Assembly (NCBI GenBank): GCA_937136455.1
Contig: CAKZOO010000041.1
Span: 1 to 64,000 of the forward strand
Length of the DNA: 64,000 nt
Reading direction: 5' to 3'
Origin: an uncultured Flavobacteriaceae bacterium
Lineage (GTDB): Bacteria; Bacteroidota; Bacteroidia; Flavobacteriales; Flavobacteriaceae
Positions 41,420 to 50,085 of this stretch are shown here, piece by piece (positions within the stretch are counted from its first letter, which is position 1; each line of letters starts with the position of its first letter). Position numbers and translations under genes: made by a program. The notes beneath the pieces were generated by a model, which saw nothing but the letters and a program-made list of their open reading frames with translations, was not told the origin of the DNA and did not search any database.

Positions 41420-41610
41420 TCGAAGAATTAAAAGTAATTGCTGAAATTTTTAAGAACGCTACCGATGGGGCACTGTATGCTTACCTAGCATTCATCGGCT
41501 ACCAACTAGCAAAAACGTCACTAATTGTTTTCCCTATTTTGAATGGGGTAAAGTTTTTAGCTGATAAGATTTTTGTTGACGAGAGGAAAAATGAAAATAA
41601 GACAGATTAG
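41416..41610 (+). CDS. small membrane protein
   Basis: 64 residues, hydrophobic centre (about 18-45). Coupled to neighbours. Confidence 0.55.
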   Translation: MIEELKVIAEIFKNATDGALYAYLAFIGYQLAKTSLIVFPILNGVKFLADKIFVDERKNENKTD

Positions 41611-41824
41611 GAACTTAAATATTCCTGATTGGTTGCGTGACGAAAAAAATCTAAGATTGTTATGCGTTTTACTATTTTTCAGTCCGTTTCCCGTATTAGG
41701 GTATTTGTTATCACTTTTTGTTGCTGAAGATGCTGATGAGTACTTTCTCGTCTCGGCAATATTTCTTACTTTTGGAAATCTCGCCACTTTAATCTGGTGG
41801 CACAACTTAGGATGGATGGGATGA
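41591..41824 (+). CDS. membrane protein, tandem duplicate 1
   Basis: 77 residues from ATG 41591. KIRQIRNLNIPDWL start, two hydrophobic segments, WWHNLGW end. About half identical in pattern to the next gene. Confidence 0.62.
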   Translation: MKIRQIRNLNIPDWLRDEKNLRLLCVLLFFSPFPVLGYLLSLFVAEDADEYFLVSAIFLTFGNLATLIWWHNLGWMG

Positions 41825-42075
41825 AAATAAGAGAGATTAGAAAATCCACATTACCAGATTGGTGTTATTCTGAAGTTTTTTGGCAATTTGTGATGGTTGT
41901 ATCGTTCTTTTCCCCTATACCCATGCTGTCATTTATCATATTAGCCAAATTATTAGCCAAATTATTGTCGAATGAAACAGACAGAAGCGCTGACGAATTT
42001 GCTATACTTCTTTACTTTTTTGTAGATAACGCAATAACCTTCTTTTGGTGGTACAACTTAGGATGGATAACATGA
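41821..42075 (+). CDS. membrane protein, tandem duplicate 2
   Basis: 84 residues from ATG 41821. KIREIRKSTLPDWC, FFSPIPMLSF, WWYNLGW: the same plan as 41591-41824, so a recent tandem duplication that has diverged. Two membrane segments. Confidence 0.62.
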   Translation: MKIREIRKSTLPDWCYSEVFWQFVMVVSFFSPIPMLSFIILAKLLAKLLSNETDRSADEFAILLYFFVDNAITFFWWYNLGWIT

Positions 42076-42419
42076 AAATATTACTTACTTTACTTTTTTC
42101 AATTAACCTCTGCTTTGCCCAGCAAATCAAACCTATATCCAAAAATGACAGGGCACCATTTGACGGATTTGTAATTGACAAACAGTTCGAGCAGGATCGG
42201 AGAAAGGATCGTGAGCTACTAGAGCTAGAGAAGGACAAAAACAGGGTTCTAAGGGAGCTTGGCAAGGTCAGGCTAGGTAGGGAGGACTTCTACCGCAAAG
42301 AGGCTGAGAGGGCTAAATCTGAGGCTGTGAAGCAGCAGTGGAAAACTGTTCTATATTTTGTTGGTGGAATCCTAATTGGGGGAGCTAGTGTGTACCTTGG
42401 AAGTAGGGTGGCGAAATGA
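42072..42419 (+). CDS. exported coiled-coil protein with C-terminal membrane segment
   Basis: 115 residues from ATG 42072. Cleavable signal (ends CFAQ), APFDGFVID motif (about residue 29), long charged coiled coil (40-90), membrane segment (WKTVLYFVGGILIGGASVYL). Similar plans are seen in phage envelope proteins near spanins; role in lysis is inferred. Confidence 0.55.
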   Translation: MKILLTLLFSINLCFAQQIKPISKNDRAPFDGFVIDKQFEQDRRKDRELLELEKDKNRVLRELGKVRLGREDFYRKEAERAKSEAVKQQWKTVLYFVGGILIGGASVYLGSRVAK

Positions 42420-42631
42420 GAATACCTGAGGTGGGAAGTTTGTGGTGGGACCTTGATCTTAAAAATGTTGTCGAGGTTTTAGCTGTCTATAAATGTCAGA
42501 CTAGGACAAAAGACCTAACTCCAGATATTTATGGGGATGTACAAATTTCAAGTTATTTTGATTCTGACGACTTTGGTAAAAGATGTATTCCATGCGGCAC
42601 CCTTATCAAACTGCTATACTTAGGAGAATAA
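42416..42631 (+). CDS. A family small protein
   Basis: 71 residues: IPEVGSLWWDLDLKNVVEVL start and GTLIKLLYLGE end; TTAGGAGAA codons serve the next gene. Confidence 0.7.
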   Translation: MRIPEVGSLWWDLDLKNVVEVLAVYKCQTRTKDLTPDIYGDVQISSYFDSDDFGKRCIPCGTLIKLLYLGE

Positions 42632-42632
42632 A

Positions 42633-42920
42633 ATGAATTTTGGAGAAATGGAAGAATTTGAAAAAAGAGGTTTGATTGCTGTTGATGCGTGTTCCTACGA
42701 TTCAGAAAAGGATACGATTACTCTACATCTGGATGTTAAGTTAAGAAAGCCGACACTATCTGATAAAATCCTAGGTTACCTAACTGGTGTAATTCCTGCA
42801 GCTATGCTTGCTAGGGTGGTGCGTAGGATGACTGGTAAGAAGGGTACACCTCTGGAGAAAACTCTTATGGATTTTTACTATGACGGGTGCAAGGTTCTTT
42901 TGGAGAAAAAATGCAAGTAG
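42633..42920 (+). CDS. small protein, unknown
   Basis: 95 residues. Beta-type first half (DTITLHLDVKL), helical second half with an amphipathic segment. No motif recognised. Confidence 0.55.
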   Translation: MNFGEMEEFEKRGLIAVDACSYDSEKDTITLHLDVKLRKPTLSDKILGYLTGVIPAAMLARVVRRMTGKKGTPLEKTLMDFYYDGCKVLLEKKCK

Positions 42921-43153
42921 GGGATAAGGTGTTGATTAGTCCTAATAGTGGATATTATGGGTTTGGTATTGAGACTAACAATCCAAAGAACACTGTTGGA
43001 AGGTTGACTCGAATTACAAACTATAGCAGTGAGCTAAATTATGAGGTGATATGGGAAAATCCTGATAAAGATTCAAATTTTTATGATAGGAAAGACCTAA
43101 TCCTAACAAATAATTTAGCCTTGCTACTTTTTTCTATTGACTTAAAATCCTAG
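42911..43153 (+). CDS. A family small protein
   Basis: 80 residues from ATG 42911. QVGDKVLISPNSGYYGFG...NNPKNTVGRLTRI resembles 46593 (SKYYG...NPIDTVGTVF). Ends NNLALLLFSID. The next promoter overlaps its stop. Confidence 0.68.
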   Translation: MQVGDKVLISPNSGYYGFGIETNNPKNTVGRLTRITNYSSELNYEVIWENPDKDSNFYDRKDLILTNNLALLLFSIDLKS

Positions 43154-43165
43154 ATTTGGTAAAAT
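43137..43165 (+). promoter_or_regulatory. sigma70-type promoter followed by a structured leader
   Basis: TTGACT, 17-base spacer, TGG-TAAAAT. Confidence 0.8.
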
Positions 43166-43260
43166 AGTTGTAGGGGTTCTAAAAAACCTAGCCACTCGGC
43201 TAAACCTTTTAAACTGCTGCGGAGAAGCTACCAACTCTATCCAACACCCTAATGACGTTT

Positions 43261-43291
43261 GGGCTAGGCGAAAGTCTAGCCCTAACTTTTT
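43261..43291 (+). terminator. attenuator-type terminator in leader
   Basis: GGGCTAG-N8-CTAGCCC then TAACTTTTT, about 90 bases after the expected transcription start and 10 bases before the next gene's start. TAGCC/GGCTA further up (43189-43202) could form an alternative pairing with this stem. Confidence 0.75.
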
Positions 43292-43300
43292 GGAGAAAGT

Positions 43301-43561
43301 GTGATTGACAAAATATTTAAACAAATTAAAGACCTGCCTGCTTCCAAAGTTGGGATCATCAGAAGAAACAGTATCTGCGGAAGGTACGGAGTGTCTACAG
43401 ACTCGCACGGAACCTTTGCATACTCTATAGATGGGTGGGTATGGCAAAATATCATACCAACAATGAGAGGGCATTGGCACAAATGCGCTGAAAAGCTCAT
43501 AAAGCTGAGACCAGAGTTAGGAACTAATCTCTATTTTCTATTATACGGAGGGGGAGAGTGA
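43301..43561 (+). CDS. CGxY (B) family small protein
   Basis: 86 residues from GTG 43301 behind GGAGAAA. SICGRYGVSTDS core, RPELGTNLYFLLYGGGE end, with GGAGGGGGAG in its final codons. The only B member outside 23-26 kb. Confidence 0.68.
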   Translation: MIDKIFKQIKDLPASKVGIIRRNSICGRYGVSTDSHGTFAYSIDGWVWQNIIPTMRGHWHKCAEKLIKLRPELGTNLYFLLYGGGE

Positions 43562-43761
43562 TATTTTCAGAAGTACTCAAACAGAATACATGTTATTATT
43601 GTCCAGAAAAAGATGTGTATGTAAAGACAGGAACAGTATGGGATAATTGCTTTGAAATCGCATACTTAGGTCTCACAGGATATTATGCCTCAAATTACTG
43701 GACAGAAAAAAGAAGAAAAATTACAAATTTAGAAAAAATAATGCTTGCAATTAAAAATTAG
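43558..43761 (+). CDS. A-like family small protein
   Basis: 67 residues from GTG 43558 (GTGA overlap). NTCYYCPEKDVYVKTGTVWD and the ending TNLEKIMLAIKN fit the family loosely. Confidence 0.5.
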   Translation: MIFSEVLKQNTCYYCPEKDVYVKTGTVWDNCFEIAYLGLTGYYASNYWTEKRRKITNLEKIMLAIKN

Positions 43762-43773
43762 ATTTGGTAAACT
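43745..43773 (+). promoter_or_regulatory. sigma70-type promoter
   Basis: TTGCAA, 17-base spacer, TGG-TAAACT; drives the MoxR/VWA pair. Confidence 0.65.
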
Positions 43774-43817
43774 ATAGTTAACAAAGCGTCCAACCATAGG
43801 ATCAAAAAGGAGAAATA

Positions 43818-44978
43818 ATGAAACTAAATGACGTAAAAAAAGTAATCCCCCTTCTAGCTAAAGCTGAAATTGTTCCACTATTTTTTGGTGAATCTGGGGT
43901 AGGTAAAACAGAGTCAATCAGACAGTGGGCTAATGAAATGGGATATCGTTTCATCAATATCAGATTGGGTCAAATGTCGGATGCTGGCGATCTAACAGGT
44001 CTTCCTGAGTTCGTAGAAGTTGACGGAGTAAAAATGACAGCTTTTATGCAACCAAACTTCTTCCCTAAGACAGGCGAGAAAGCTGTTGTATTTTTTGACG
44101 AACTAAACCGATGTCACCCTGACATTATCCAAGCTGTCTTCCAAGCTGTTGAGCGTGAGGGCGGTATCGGACAGTACAAGTTTGATTTTTCACTGGATGC
44201 TGAGACTGATCTACCTTATACTATTAGAGCTGCAGCTTCCAACCCACCAACTGATGACTACACAGTTCAGGATATTACAGATAAGGCTTTCATGAACAGG
44301 TTCTGTCATATTAAATTTGAACCAATGAAAACTGAAGCTATCGAGTACTTTAAAAAGATTGGAGTTTCCCCAGAAATTCGTGACTTTTTAGTTGACCAAC
44401 CAACTATGATGGAAGTTGATGGTGAGGATTATTCACTTGAATACGTAAAGCCGTCAAGACGTAACTGGGAAGCTCTCCACAGGTTCAGCGTAGTTAGTGA
44501 GGAACTTGAGGTAGGAATCCGCAATGAAGTTTATATGGGTCTAGTTGGAGCAGAAGCTACTCACGCATTCAACTCATTCGTAGCCAATTATGATAAGTCA
44601 GTAAAAGGGATTGAAATCCTAGATAACCTAAAGGAAGTTCAGGATAAACTGGATGTTTCTAGGGTAGATATTATCGACCAGATCAACGACCAGATTCTGG
44701 ATATTGTAAAAGCTGACGATATCAACTCGAAAAGAAGTGATAACCTAATCAAGTACTGTACTCTAATTCCTAAGGATAGTGCCGTTAAGCTACTTAGAGA
44801 CATTTGCACAGGTCAGACGACTGATAGCTCAGGTGAGACTAAAGCAATCTGTACTCTACCAAATGTTGATAAGTATATTGCTAATGTCGATTTCAATAAA
44901 AAGAAATATAGCGAATTTGTTGAGCTATTTTCTGGTGTACTAAAGCAACAAGAGGAAAACTCTAATGAAGAGAAGTAA
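43818..44978 (+). CDS. MoxR-type AAA+ ATPase
   Basis: 386 residues. Walker A GESGVGKT (24-31), Walker B VVFFDELNR (90-98), sensor-type AAASNP (about 137), arginine region DKAFMNRFCHIKF. MoxR ATPases work with VWA proteins as chaperones that remodel or load metal cofactors on target complexes; the VWA partner is the next gene, overlapping by 14 bases. Ribosome site AAGGAG. Target in this phage unknown. Confidence 0.85.
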   Translation: MKLNDVKKVIPLLAKAEIVPLFFGESGVGKTESIRQWANEMGYRFINIRLGQMSDAGDLTGLPEFVEVDGVKMTAFMQPNFFPKTGEKAVVFFDELNRCHPDIIQAVFQAVEREGGIGQYKFDFSLDAETDLPYTIRAAASNPPTDDYTVQDITDKAFMNRFCHIKFEPMKTEAIEYFKKIGVSPEIRDFLVDQPTMMEVDGEDYSLEYVKPSRRNWEALHRFSVVSEELEVGIRNEVYMGLVGAEATHAFNSFVANYDKSVKGIEILDNLKEVQDKLDVSRVDIIDQINDQILDIVKADDINSKRSDNLIKYCTLIPKDSAVKLLRDICTGQTTDSSGETKAICTLPNVDKYIANVDFNKKKYSEFVELFSGVLKQQEENSNEEK

Positions 44979-46314
44979 AATTGTAGAGGAGGCGATCATT
45001 CGTCTCCTCCATAAAAATAGATTTTTTGCCAACCTTATCATGAATTTTAACAGGATTTACGTTGACGATCAGCACCCTGTTAAGACTGCTGCGGTTAGTA
45101 TTACTGACAAGATCAATCTTTACGTATATGAGCCATTCTTTGCTAATCCATTCAAGGTGGAGATGCCTTCAGAAGAAGAACTCAAAGCGATCAAAGAGAA
45201 ATTAGGATCAGAGTACGATAAGTGGTATGAAGGTATGCAGGAGAGAGTTAAGAAAGCTCGCAAGGTTACTAACCCGACTGAGAAACAAATTCATCTAGCA
45301 CAGGAAGCCATCCTGATTCATGAGTGTATGCACATTATGCACGACCATATCGCCAGAGCTAAATCGCTAGATACTAATATCGGTGATGGTATGAGTTTCA
45401 ACATGCAAGCACTGAACATTGCCATGGATTGTGCTATTAACCAACTCCACGGAATTGACCAGCTAGTCGATCTTTTTGGTGGAGTAACGCTAAATTCATT
45501 TAAAGAAATGATTGGTGATAATAACATCAGACCTAATCAAAACTTTGAGTACTATTTTAACAAAATGAAGCAGAATGCTGAAAAGTTAAAAGAGAAATAT
45601 GGTGACAATCTCCAAGGTGCAGACAACCAAGACGATCACGGTCAATGGTCTGAAGGTGGAGAAGGTCAGGATGAGTACAAAAGTGAAGTTGTAAAGAATG
45701 CTGTCAGGAAAGCTCAAAGGCAGACAGGGGCTGGTAACATTTCTGGTGACATCCAGCTAATGATTGACGAACTTCTTGTTTCTAAGGTTAACTGGAAAAA
45801 AGAGCTTAGGAAATTTATGCAAGGATTTGTTAAATATACCAAAACATGTTCTAGAGCAAAAAGGCATCGTAAGTACGGAATTGTTTTTCCGGGGAAGAAA
45901 AAGAAGTATCACGCACACATTGCTGTTGCAGTGGATACGTCTGGATCGATGTCTGACGAGGACATTAAGAGATGTTTTACTGAGATTCACAAGATTGCCA
46001 CAACAACCAGTATCCAGATTACTGTAATTGAGGCTGACTCAAATATCACTCAGGTATATCCGTATTGTCCAAAAAAAGAAATACGTTGTATGGGCAGAGG
46101 CGGCACGGCTTATAACCCAGCATTCGAGAAAGCTGAAGAATTGGGAGTCAACGGCATCATCTATTTAGGTGACATGGATAGTGCCGATACTCCGACAGAA
46201 CCTTCTTTTCCTACACTTTGGGGAGTAATTGGATCGAAGCAGAATCCTCCAGCAGACTTCGGTAAAGCAATCTACATCGACACAGAGTCTGGTGAGTTCT
46301 CAAAAGCGAGCTAA
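44965..46314 (+). CDS. VWA protein with metallopeptidase-like N-terminus (DUF2201 type)
   Basis: 449 residues. N-terminal half has ILIHECMHIMHDH (HExxH, about 115-127) as in DUF2201 proteins, and an acidic linker (DDHGQWSEGGEGQDE). C-terminal VWA domain with MIDAS DTSGSMS (about 324-330) and a later GGTAY. Partner of the MoxR ATPase. Ribosome site within the previous gene. Confidence 0.85.
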   Translation: MKRSKIVEEAIIRLLHKNRFFANLIMNFNRIYVDDQHPVKTAAVSITDKINLYVYEPFFANPFKVEMPSEEELKAIKEKLGSEYDKWYEGMQERVKKARKVTNPTEKQIHLAQEAILIHECMHIMHDHIARAKSLDTNIGDGMSFNMQALNIAMDCAINQLHGIDQLVDLFGGVTLNSFKEMIGDNNIRPNQNFEYYFNKMKQNAEKLKEKYGDNLQGADNQDDHGQWSEGGEGQDEYKSEVVKNAVRKAQRQTGAGNISGDIQLMIDELLVSKVNWKKELRKFMQGFVKYTKTCSRAKRHRKYGIVFPGKKKKYHAHIAVAVDTSGSMSDEDIKRCFTEIHKIATTTSIQITVIEADSNITQVYPYCPKKEIRCMGRGGTAYNPAFEKAEELGVNGIIYLGDMDSADTPTEPSFPTLWGVIGSKQNPPADFGKAIYIDTESGEFSKAS

Positions 46315-46321
46315 GACTCAG

Positions 46322-46615
46322 ATGAGTAAACGCTTTACCTACGAAAACAGGATCAAGTATCGCAAACTTCAAGAGGGAGTTTTTGAATCCTGCAACATTT
46401 ACCAATCCCAAAGGACGGGAGGTAGGTACAGAATTAAAATTGATGAGAACGAAGGGTGGTGTAAAATAATTAATGTGGGTAACCGCACTATTGTATTCCA
46501 GCACCACCTTACTGACAAAAAATACTTGCGTAAAAAGGCAAGGAGAAAGCTTGTAGATTTGGGTGTGGTATTTGAGAGGGCAGTGGTATATTATGAAAAA
46601 GAAAAGAGAGATTAA
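46322..46615 (+). CDS. small basic protein, unknown
   Basis: 97 residues from ATG 46322. Basic, beta centre (GGRYRIKIDENEGWCKIINV). No strong ribosome site. Confidence 0.5.
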   Translation: MSKRFTYENRIKYRKLQEGVFESCNIYQSQRTGGRYRIKIDENEGWCKIINVGNRTIVFQHHLTDKKYLRKKARRKLVDLGVVFERAVVYYEKEKRD

Positions 46616-46832
46616 ATTAGGTAGCTTGGTTAGAATTAGACCAGAATCTAAGTATTACGGACGCAACCGAGATAATCCTATAGATACAGTAGGGACAGTT
46701 TTCAGTTTTAGAACGTCAGCAGACGTTAGAGTAAGATGGTCTCCCACTTCTACCAATTCCTACAACTTTTCCGATTTAGAGGACGTGACATCTAAATTGT
46801 GGGACTTGCTTCGGGGCAGTGGTGTGCTATGA
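46593..46832 (+). CDS. A-like family small protein
   Basis: 79 residues from ATG 46593. IKLGSLVRIRPESKYYG...DTVGTVF is like 42911; end VTSKLWDLLRGSG is a diverged signature. Confidence 0.58.
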   Translation: MKKKREIKLGSLVRIRPESKYYGRNRDNPIDTVGTVFSFRTSADVRVRWSPTSTNSYNFSDLEDVTSKLWDLLRGSGVL

Positions 46833-47062
46833 AAATTAAAGTAGGTGATAAATTTTTGGTAGTGTGGGATACAGATATCCCTGAGGGCACCGTGATGAGA
46901 GTTACTTGTTTAAATGTGGATTACTTTTCTGCTCGCAACGATGTGGGTCGAGGTTGGTCTTACCTAATTAAGGATTTAAAAGCTTATGGTATTGGAAACA
47001 AAGTATATTCTATCCTAACTCCAATGAACACACTATCAAAATTATTATATTTAGGAGAATAA
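46829..47062 (+). CDS. A family small protein
   Basis: 77 residues from ATG 46829 (ATGA overlap). IKVGDKFLVVWDTDIPEGTV and LTPMNTLSKLLYLGE; close relative of 32755 and 48299. TTAGGAGAA serves the nuclease gene directly after. Confidence 0.75.
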   Translation: MKIKVGDKFLVVWDTDIPEGTVMRVTCLNVDYFSARNDVGRGWSYLIKDLKAYGIGNKVYSILTPMNTLSKLLYLGE

Positions 47063-48055
47063 ATGCAATTTTCGCACTCAGCAATTGACAAATACAGAAC
47101 ATGTCCTAGACTGTATTTTTTACATTACATCGAAAGACTTAGACCTATAATCCAAAAGTCTCCCCTATTCTTTGGGTCACTGGTAGACGACGTGGTAGGT
47201 AGGATTTTCCTAGAGAAGAAAGTTTACCTGACCCCAGAAGAACTTGATCTGTCACTTAAAAGTACAGATGATATTATTCAGGAAACCTTAGCTAAATGGT
47301 ACGAGGACGAAAAACTTCGCTTCTCGCAAGCAGATTTAGACCTCTCGCTGTTTTCTGAAGCAGACCTAGCCCAATGTATTGCTAGGTGTAAGGAGTTGAA
47401 TCTGGACGTATCTGAGGACTCCTATAAGGCTTTTCTGGATGCGTGTAAAACCCAACTGAAGCAGGACGACTTTGCGTTAGATTCTGAGTGTCAGTTAGGA
47501 TACAACAGTTTCTTTATTAAATCTCTGGAACTTAAAATTGGTATGTTCCTCCCAGTTGTCCGTAAATGGTTCGAGGGAGAGGTGCAGGAAACCAAAAGTG
47601 TACAGAGGGAAGTTACTCTGGAGGACGAGGATGATGTAATTACTGGATACATTGATATGATCCTGATTATGAAAGATGGTACTGAAATGGTTTGGGATTT
47701 AAAAACATCCAGTCGTGCTTACAAAGAAAATGACGCAAATGAGTCTCCACAGTTGACAATTTACTCAGAATATGCTAGAATACCTGAGGTGGGATTTTTA
47801 GTCCTACAAAAAAACATCAGGAAAAGAGAGCCAAGGGTCAGACTTCAGGATATCCGTGGCAAAATTACAGAAGAACAATCTGAAAAAGTCTTTTCCGAAA
47901 TCACAGAAATTGTTGATGAAATTAAATCGCTCGACAAGGAAATGAGCTGTTTTAAAAAGAATTTGGATTCTTGCGGAGCGTGGGGCGGTTGTCAATACAG
48001 GAAATTCTGCAAGTTCGGCACTGAGGTTGGTTTGGAAAGGAAAGAGAAAAAGTGA
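47063..48055 (+). CDS. RecB/Cas4-like PD-(D/E)XK nuclease
   Basis: 330 residues. FSHSAIDKYRTCPRLYFLHY at the N-terminus is the usual opening of PDDEXK_1 proteins; catalytic part GYIDMIL...VWDLKTSS (D then D-x-K, about 196-217) and the following Q in SPQL. Cysteines CPR (N-terminal) and C...CQYRKFC (C-terminal) fit a 4Fe-4S site as in Cas4/AddB. Probable 5'-3' or single-strand exonuclease for recombination, next to ERF. Confidence 0.85.
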   Translation: MQFSHSAIDKYRTCPRLYFLHYIERLRPIIQKSPLFFGSLVDDVVGRIFLEKKVYLTPEELDLSLKSTDDIIQETLAKWYEDEKLRFSQADLDLSLFSEADLAQCIARCKELNLDVSEDSYKAFLDACKTQLKQDDFALDSECQLGYNSFFIKSLELKIGMFLPVVRKWFEGEVQETKSVQREVTLEDEDDVITGYIDMILIMKDGTEMVWDLKTSSRAYKENDANESPQLTIYSEYARIPEVGFLVLQKNIRKREPRVRLQDIRGKITEEQSEKVFSEITEIVDEIKSLDKEMSCFKKNLDSCGAWGGCQYRKFCKFGTEVGLERKEKK

Positions 48056-48309
48056 GTAAACTGTATATAGTAACTCAAGTAGTGAGAGGCACACGCAATC
48101 CTGTCGGAACTTTGTATCGTGAAATGTGCGAACATTCCTTCTCAAAACAGAATATAATAAGGATAGATGGGTATCGTGCCTCACAATTGATTCTTTTACC
48201 AGATTTAACTTCAAGGGTGGGGGTAGAAAGTGATGGACATATCCTATACCGCTTTGCTCCTGCGCCCAATTTAGTAACCCTTTTATTCGCAGGTGAAAAT
48301 GGAAATTAA
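48052..48309 (+). CDS. A-like family small protein
   Basis: 85 residues from GTG 48052. APAPNLVTLLFAGE end; AGGTGA in those codons serves the next gene. N-terminus diverged (KLYIVTQVVRG). Confidence 0.6.
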   Translation: MSKLYIVTQVVRGTRNPVGTLYREMCEHSFSKQNIIRIDGYRASQLILLPDLTSRVGVESDGHILYRFAPAPNLVTLLFAGENGN

Positions 48310-48538
48310 AGTTGGGGATAAATTTATAAGAGTGTGGGATGAAGATTATCCTGTAGGTATCGTTACTGTGACAAAAATTGATGTCGAAAAGGGTGAGTTT
48401 TGGGCTCAATGTAAAGAACAGGATTACTGGTGGTATAAACAAAATGATTTAAAAGCTTACGCTGGGGACATAATTTCCATCCTAGCCCCAATAAACAATT
48501 TAACAACACTACTATATTTAGGAGAAAATAATGGCTGA
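48299..48538 (+). CDS. A family small protein
   Basis: 79 residues from ATG 48299. EIKVGDKFIRVWDEDYPVGIV; LAPINNLTTLLYLGE. TTAGGAGAA serves the next gene. Confidence 0.75.
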   Translation: MEIKVGDKFIRVWDEDYPVGIVTVTKIDVEKGEFWAQCKEQDYWWYKQNDLKAYAGDIISILAPINNLTTLLYLGENNG

Positions 48539-48887
48539 AAAGAAAACAAAAAAGAAAACTAGCACCAGAAAAAGTCAAGCACAAAAAGAACTTGAACAGG
48601 AAAACAAAACACTGAAAGAAAGGCTTGCTGAGGTACTAAATTATGCTAAAGATTTGGAAAATAAAAAAGCAGGGGGAGACCTAACACACTCAGCTATTGG
48701 GTGTTCAAAAGACGAAGATGGGAATTACAGACTGGATTTTATTAAATACAATCCAGAAACTAAGGAAGCACTGGTCGATAAAACAGAACTGGTAACCCCA
48801 AATCCAAAGTCTTACCATGGAATGCTACACAAACTTGGAATGATTTCCGAGCTAGAAATATCTAAAAACGTAGAGGAGAAAAAATGA
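48531..48887 (+). CDS. basic coiled-coil protein, unknown
   Basis: 118 residues: Lys-rich N-terminus, coiled coil (about 15-45), then a small beta domain. In the recombination cluster; function unknown. Confidence 0.55.
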   Translation: MAEKKTKKKTSTRKSQAQKELEQENKTLKERLAEVLNYAKDLENKKAGGDLTHSAIGCSKDEDGNYRLDFIKYNPETKEALVDKTELVTPNPKSYHGMLHKLGMISELEISKNVEEKK

Positions 48888-49057
48888 ATAAGGAAAACGT
48901 AATTTCGCACTTTGTTTCTGCAGTGGCACTAATTGTTGTTGGTGCAGTTTCGCAACACTTTATCAGTTCAGATTACACGATGGGAATCGGTTATCTTTTA
49001 GGACTAGCTCACGGTTTTGTAAAGCCGAGAGTGGAGAGTCTAATTTTTAAAAAATAG
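48884..49057 (+). CDS. small membrane protein
   Basis: 57 residues, two hydrophobic segments. GAGGAG before the ATG. Confidence 0.55.
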   Translation: MNKENVISHFVSAVALIVVGAVSQHFISSDYTMGIGYLLGLAHGFVKPRVESLIFKK

Positions 49058-49065
49058 GAGGAAAA

Positions 49066-49305
49066 ATGACGTTAGAAGAACTAAAAAAACTTAAAAGTTA
49101 CGAGATTAAACTAGGGACCGGTTCGCCCCTCACGGAAGAGGACGGAAGCAAGGTATTCTTACAAACCTGCAACATCCAAGTTTTCGATGTTGAAAAAAAG
49201 ACAACATTAAAAGCTGTGTCTGGGGTTTTAGGTAAAGGTAAAACTCAGGATGAGGCAGAGCAAAACGCATTAACAAAAGCTTGCGAGCTTTTAGGGGAGA
49301 TTTAG
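49066..49305 (+). CDS. small protein, dsRBD-like pattern
   Basis: 79 residues. The alternating beta segments and the final GKTQDEAEQNALTKACELLG helix recall double-stranded RNA-binding or similar small domains; tentative. Directly before ERF (ribosome site AGGAGG). Confidence 0.5.
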   Translation: MTLEELKKLKSYEIKLGTGSPLTEEDGSKVFLQTCNIQVFDVEKKTTLKAVSGVLGKGKTQDEAEQNALTKACELLGEI

Positions 49306-49306
49306 G

Positions 49307-49822
49307 ATGAAATCTAGTGAATCAATTAAGACAATTTCCCAGAGCCTAGTGAAAGCTCAAAAGGAAATGTCTGCAGCCAAAAAAGGGTCAGCAAATCCCT
49401 TTTTTAAATCAAAGTACGCAGACTATAATTCAGTTTTAGAAGCCTGTAAGGACGCCCTGAATAATCAAGGGATTGTAATCCTGCAGCCTCACAAAACAAT
49501 TATCGAAGGTGAGTCTCAGGTTGCCTTTGTTGAGACAGTTTTACTTCATGAATCTGGAGAGTTTGTTTCATCTGAAACTAAAATTGAGGTAGCAAAAAAG
49601 AACGATCCACAGGCTCTAGGTTCTGCTATTTCTTACGCCAGACGCTACGGACTCCAGTCGTTAGTTTCGTTACCAACATCAGATGACGATGATGGAGAAA
49701 AGGCTATGAGTAGAAAGTCTGCTTCAGATTTTAAAGCAAAATCTAATGACAAAAAAGAAGAGAAGCCTGCAGAGGAAAAGCGTACTCGTTTTAAAAACGC
49801 AACAAAAACAGGAGTACTGTAA
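49307..49822 (+). CDS. erf: ERF-family single-strand annealing protein
   Basis: 171 residues. ANPFFKSKYADYNSVLEACKDALNNQGI is the ERF signature (residues about 24-53), followed by ETVLLHESGEF and SAISYARRYGLQSLVSL. Anneals complementary single strands in phage recombination. The basic C-terminus may bind partners or DNA. Works with the RecB/Cas4-like nuclease nearby. Confidence 0.9.
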   Translation: MKSSESIKTISQSLVKAQKEMSAAKKGSANPFFKSKYADYNSVLEACKDALNNQGIVILQPHKTIIEGESQVAFVETVLLHESGEFVSSETKIEVAKKNDPQALGSAISYARRYGLQSLVSLPTSDDDDGEKAMSRKSASDFKAKSNDKKEEKPAEEKRTRFKNATKTGVL

Positions 49823-50085
49823 TGATCCCAAAAGATCAAGCAGCAGAAGAATTAAATCGTGTTGTGCAACGTCAGCAAAAGGATTTGAAATCCAGACTCG
49901 ACAGTTTTAGTAAAGGAAGCCTAAAGCGTATGGTCAAAATCTTAGGGGGAGGTCTAGGTGATAACGTGACTCTCCAAGGTAATGAGCAAAAGTTTCTGGA
50001 TGACTTGCACAATTATTTTGAAAACCATCTTGCTAACGCAGGATTGAAAGACGAATTAGCTAACGAAGGAGAACAGAATGGCTAA
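49822..50085 (+). CDS. small protein, unknown (recombination cluster)
   Basis: 87 residues, helical, TAATG overlap with erf. Position suggests a recombination accessory role. Confidence 0.55.
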   Translation: MIPKDQAAEELNRVVQRQQKDLKSRLDSFSKGSLKRMVKILGGGLGDNVTLQGNEQKFLDDLHNYFENHLANAGLKDELANEGEQNG

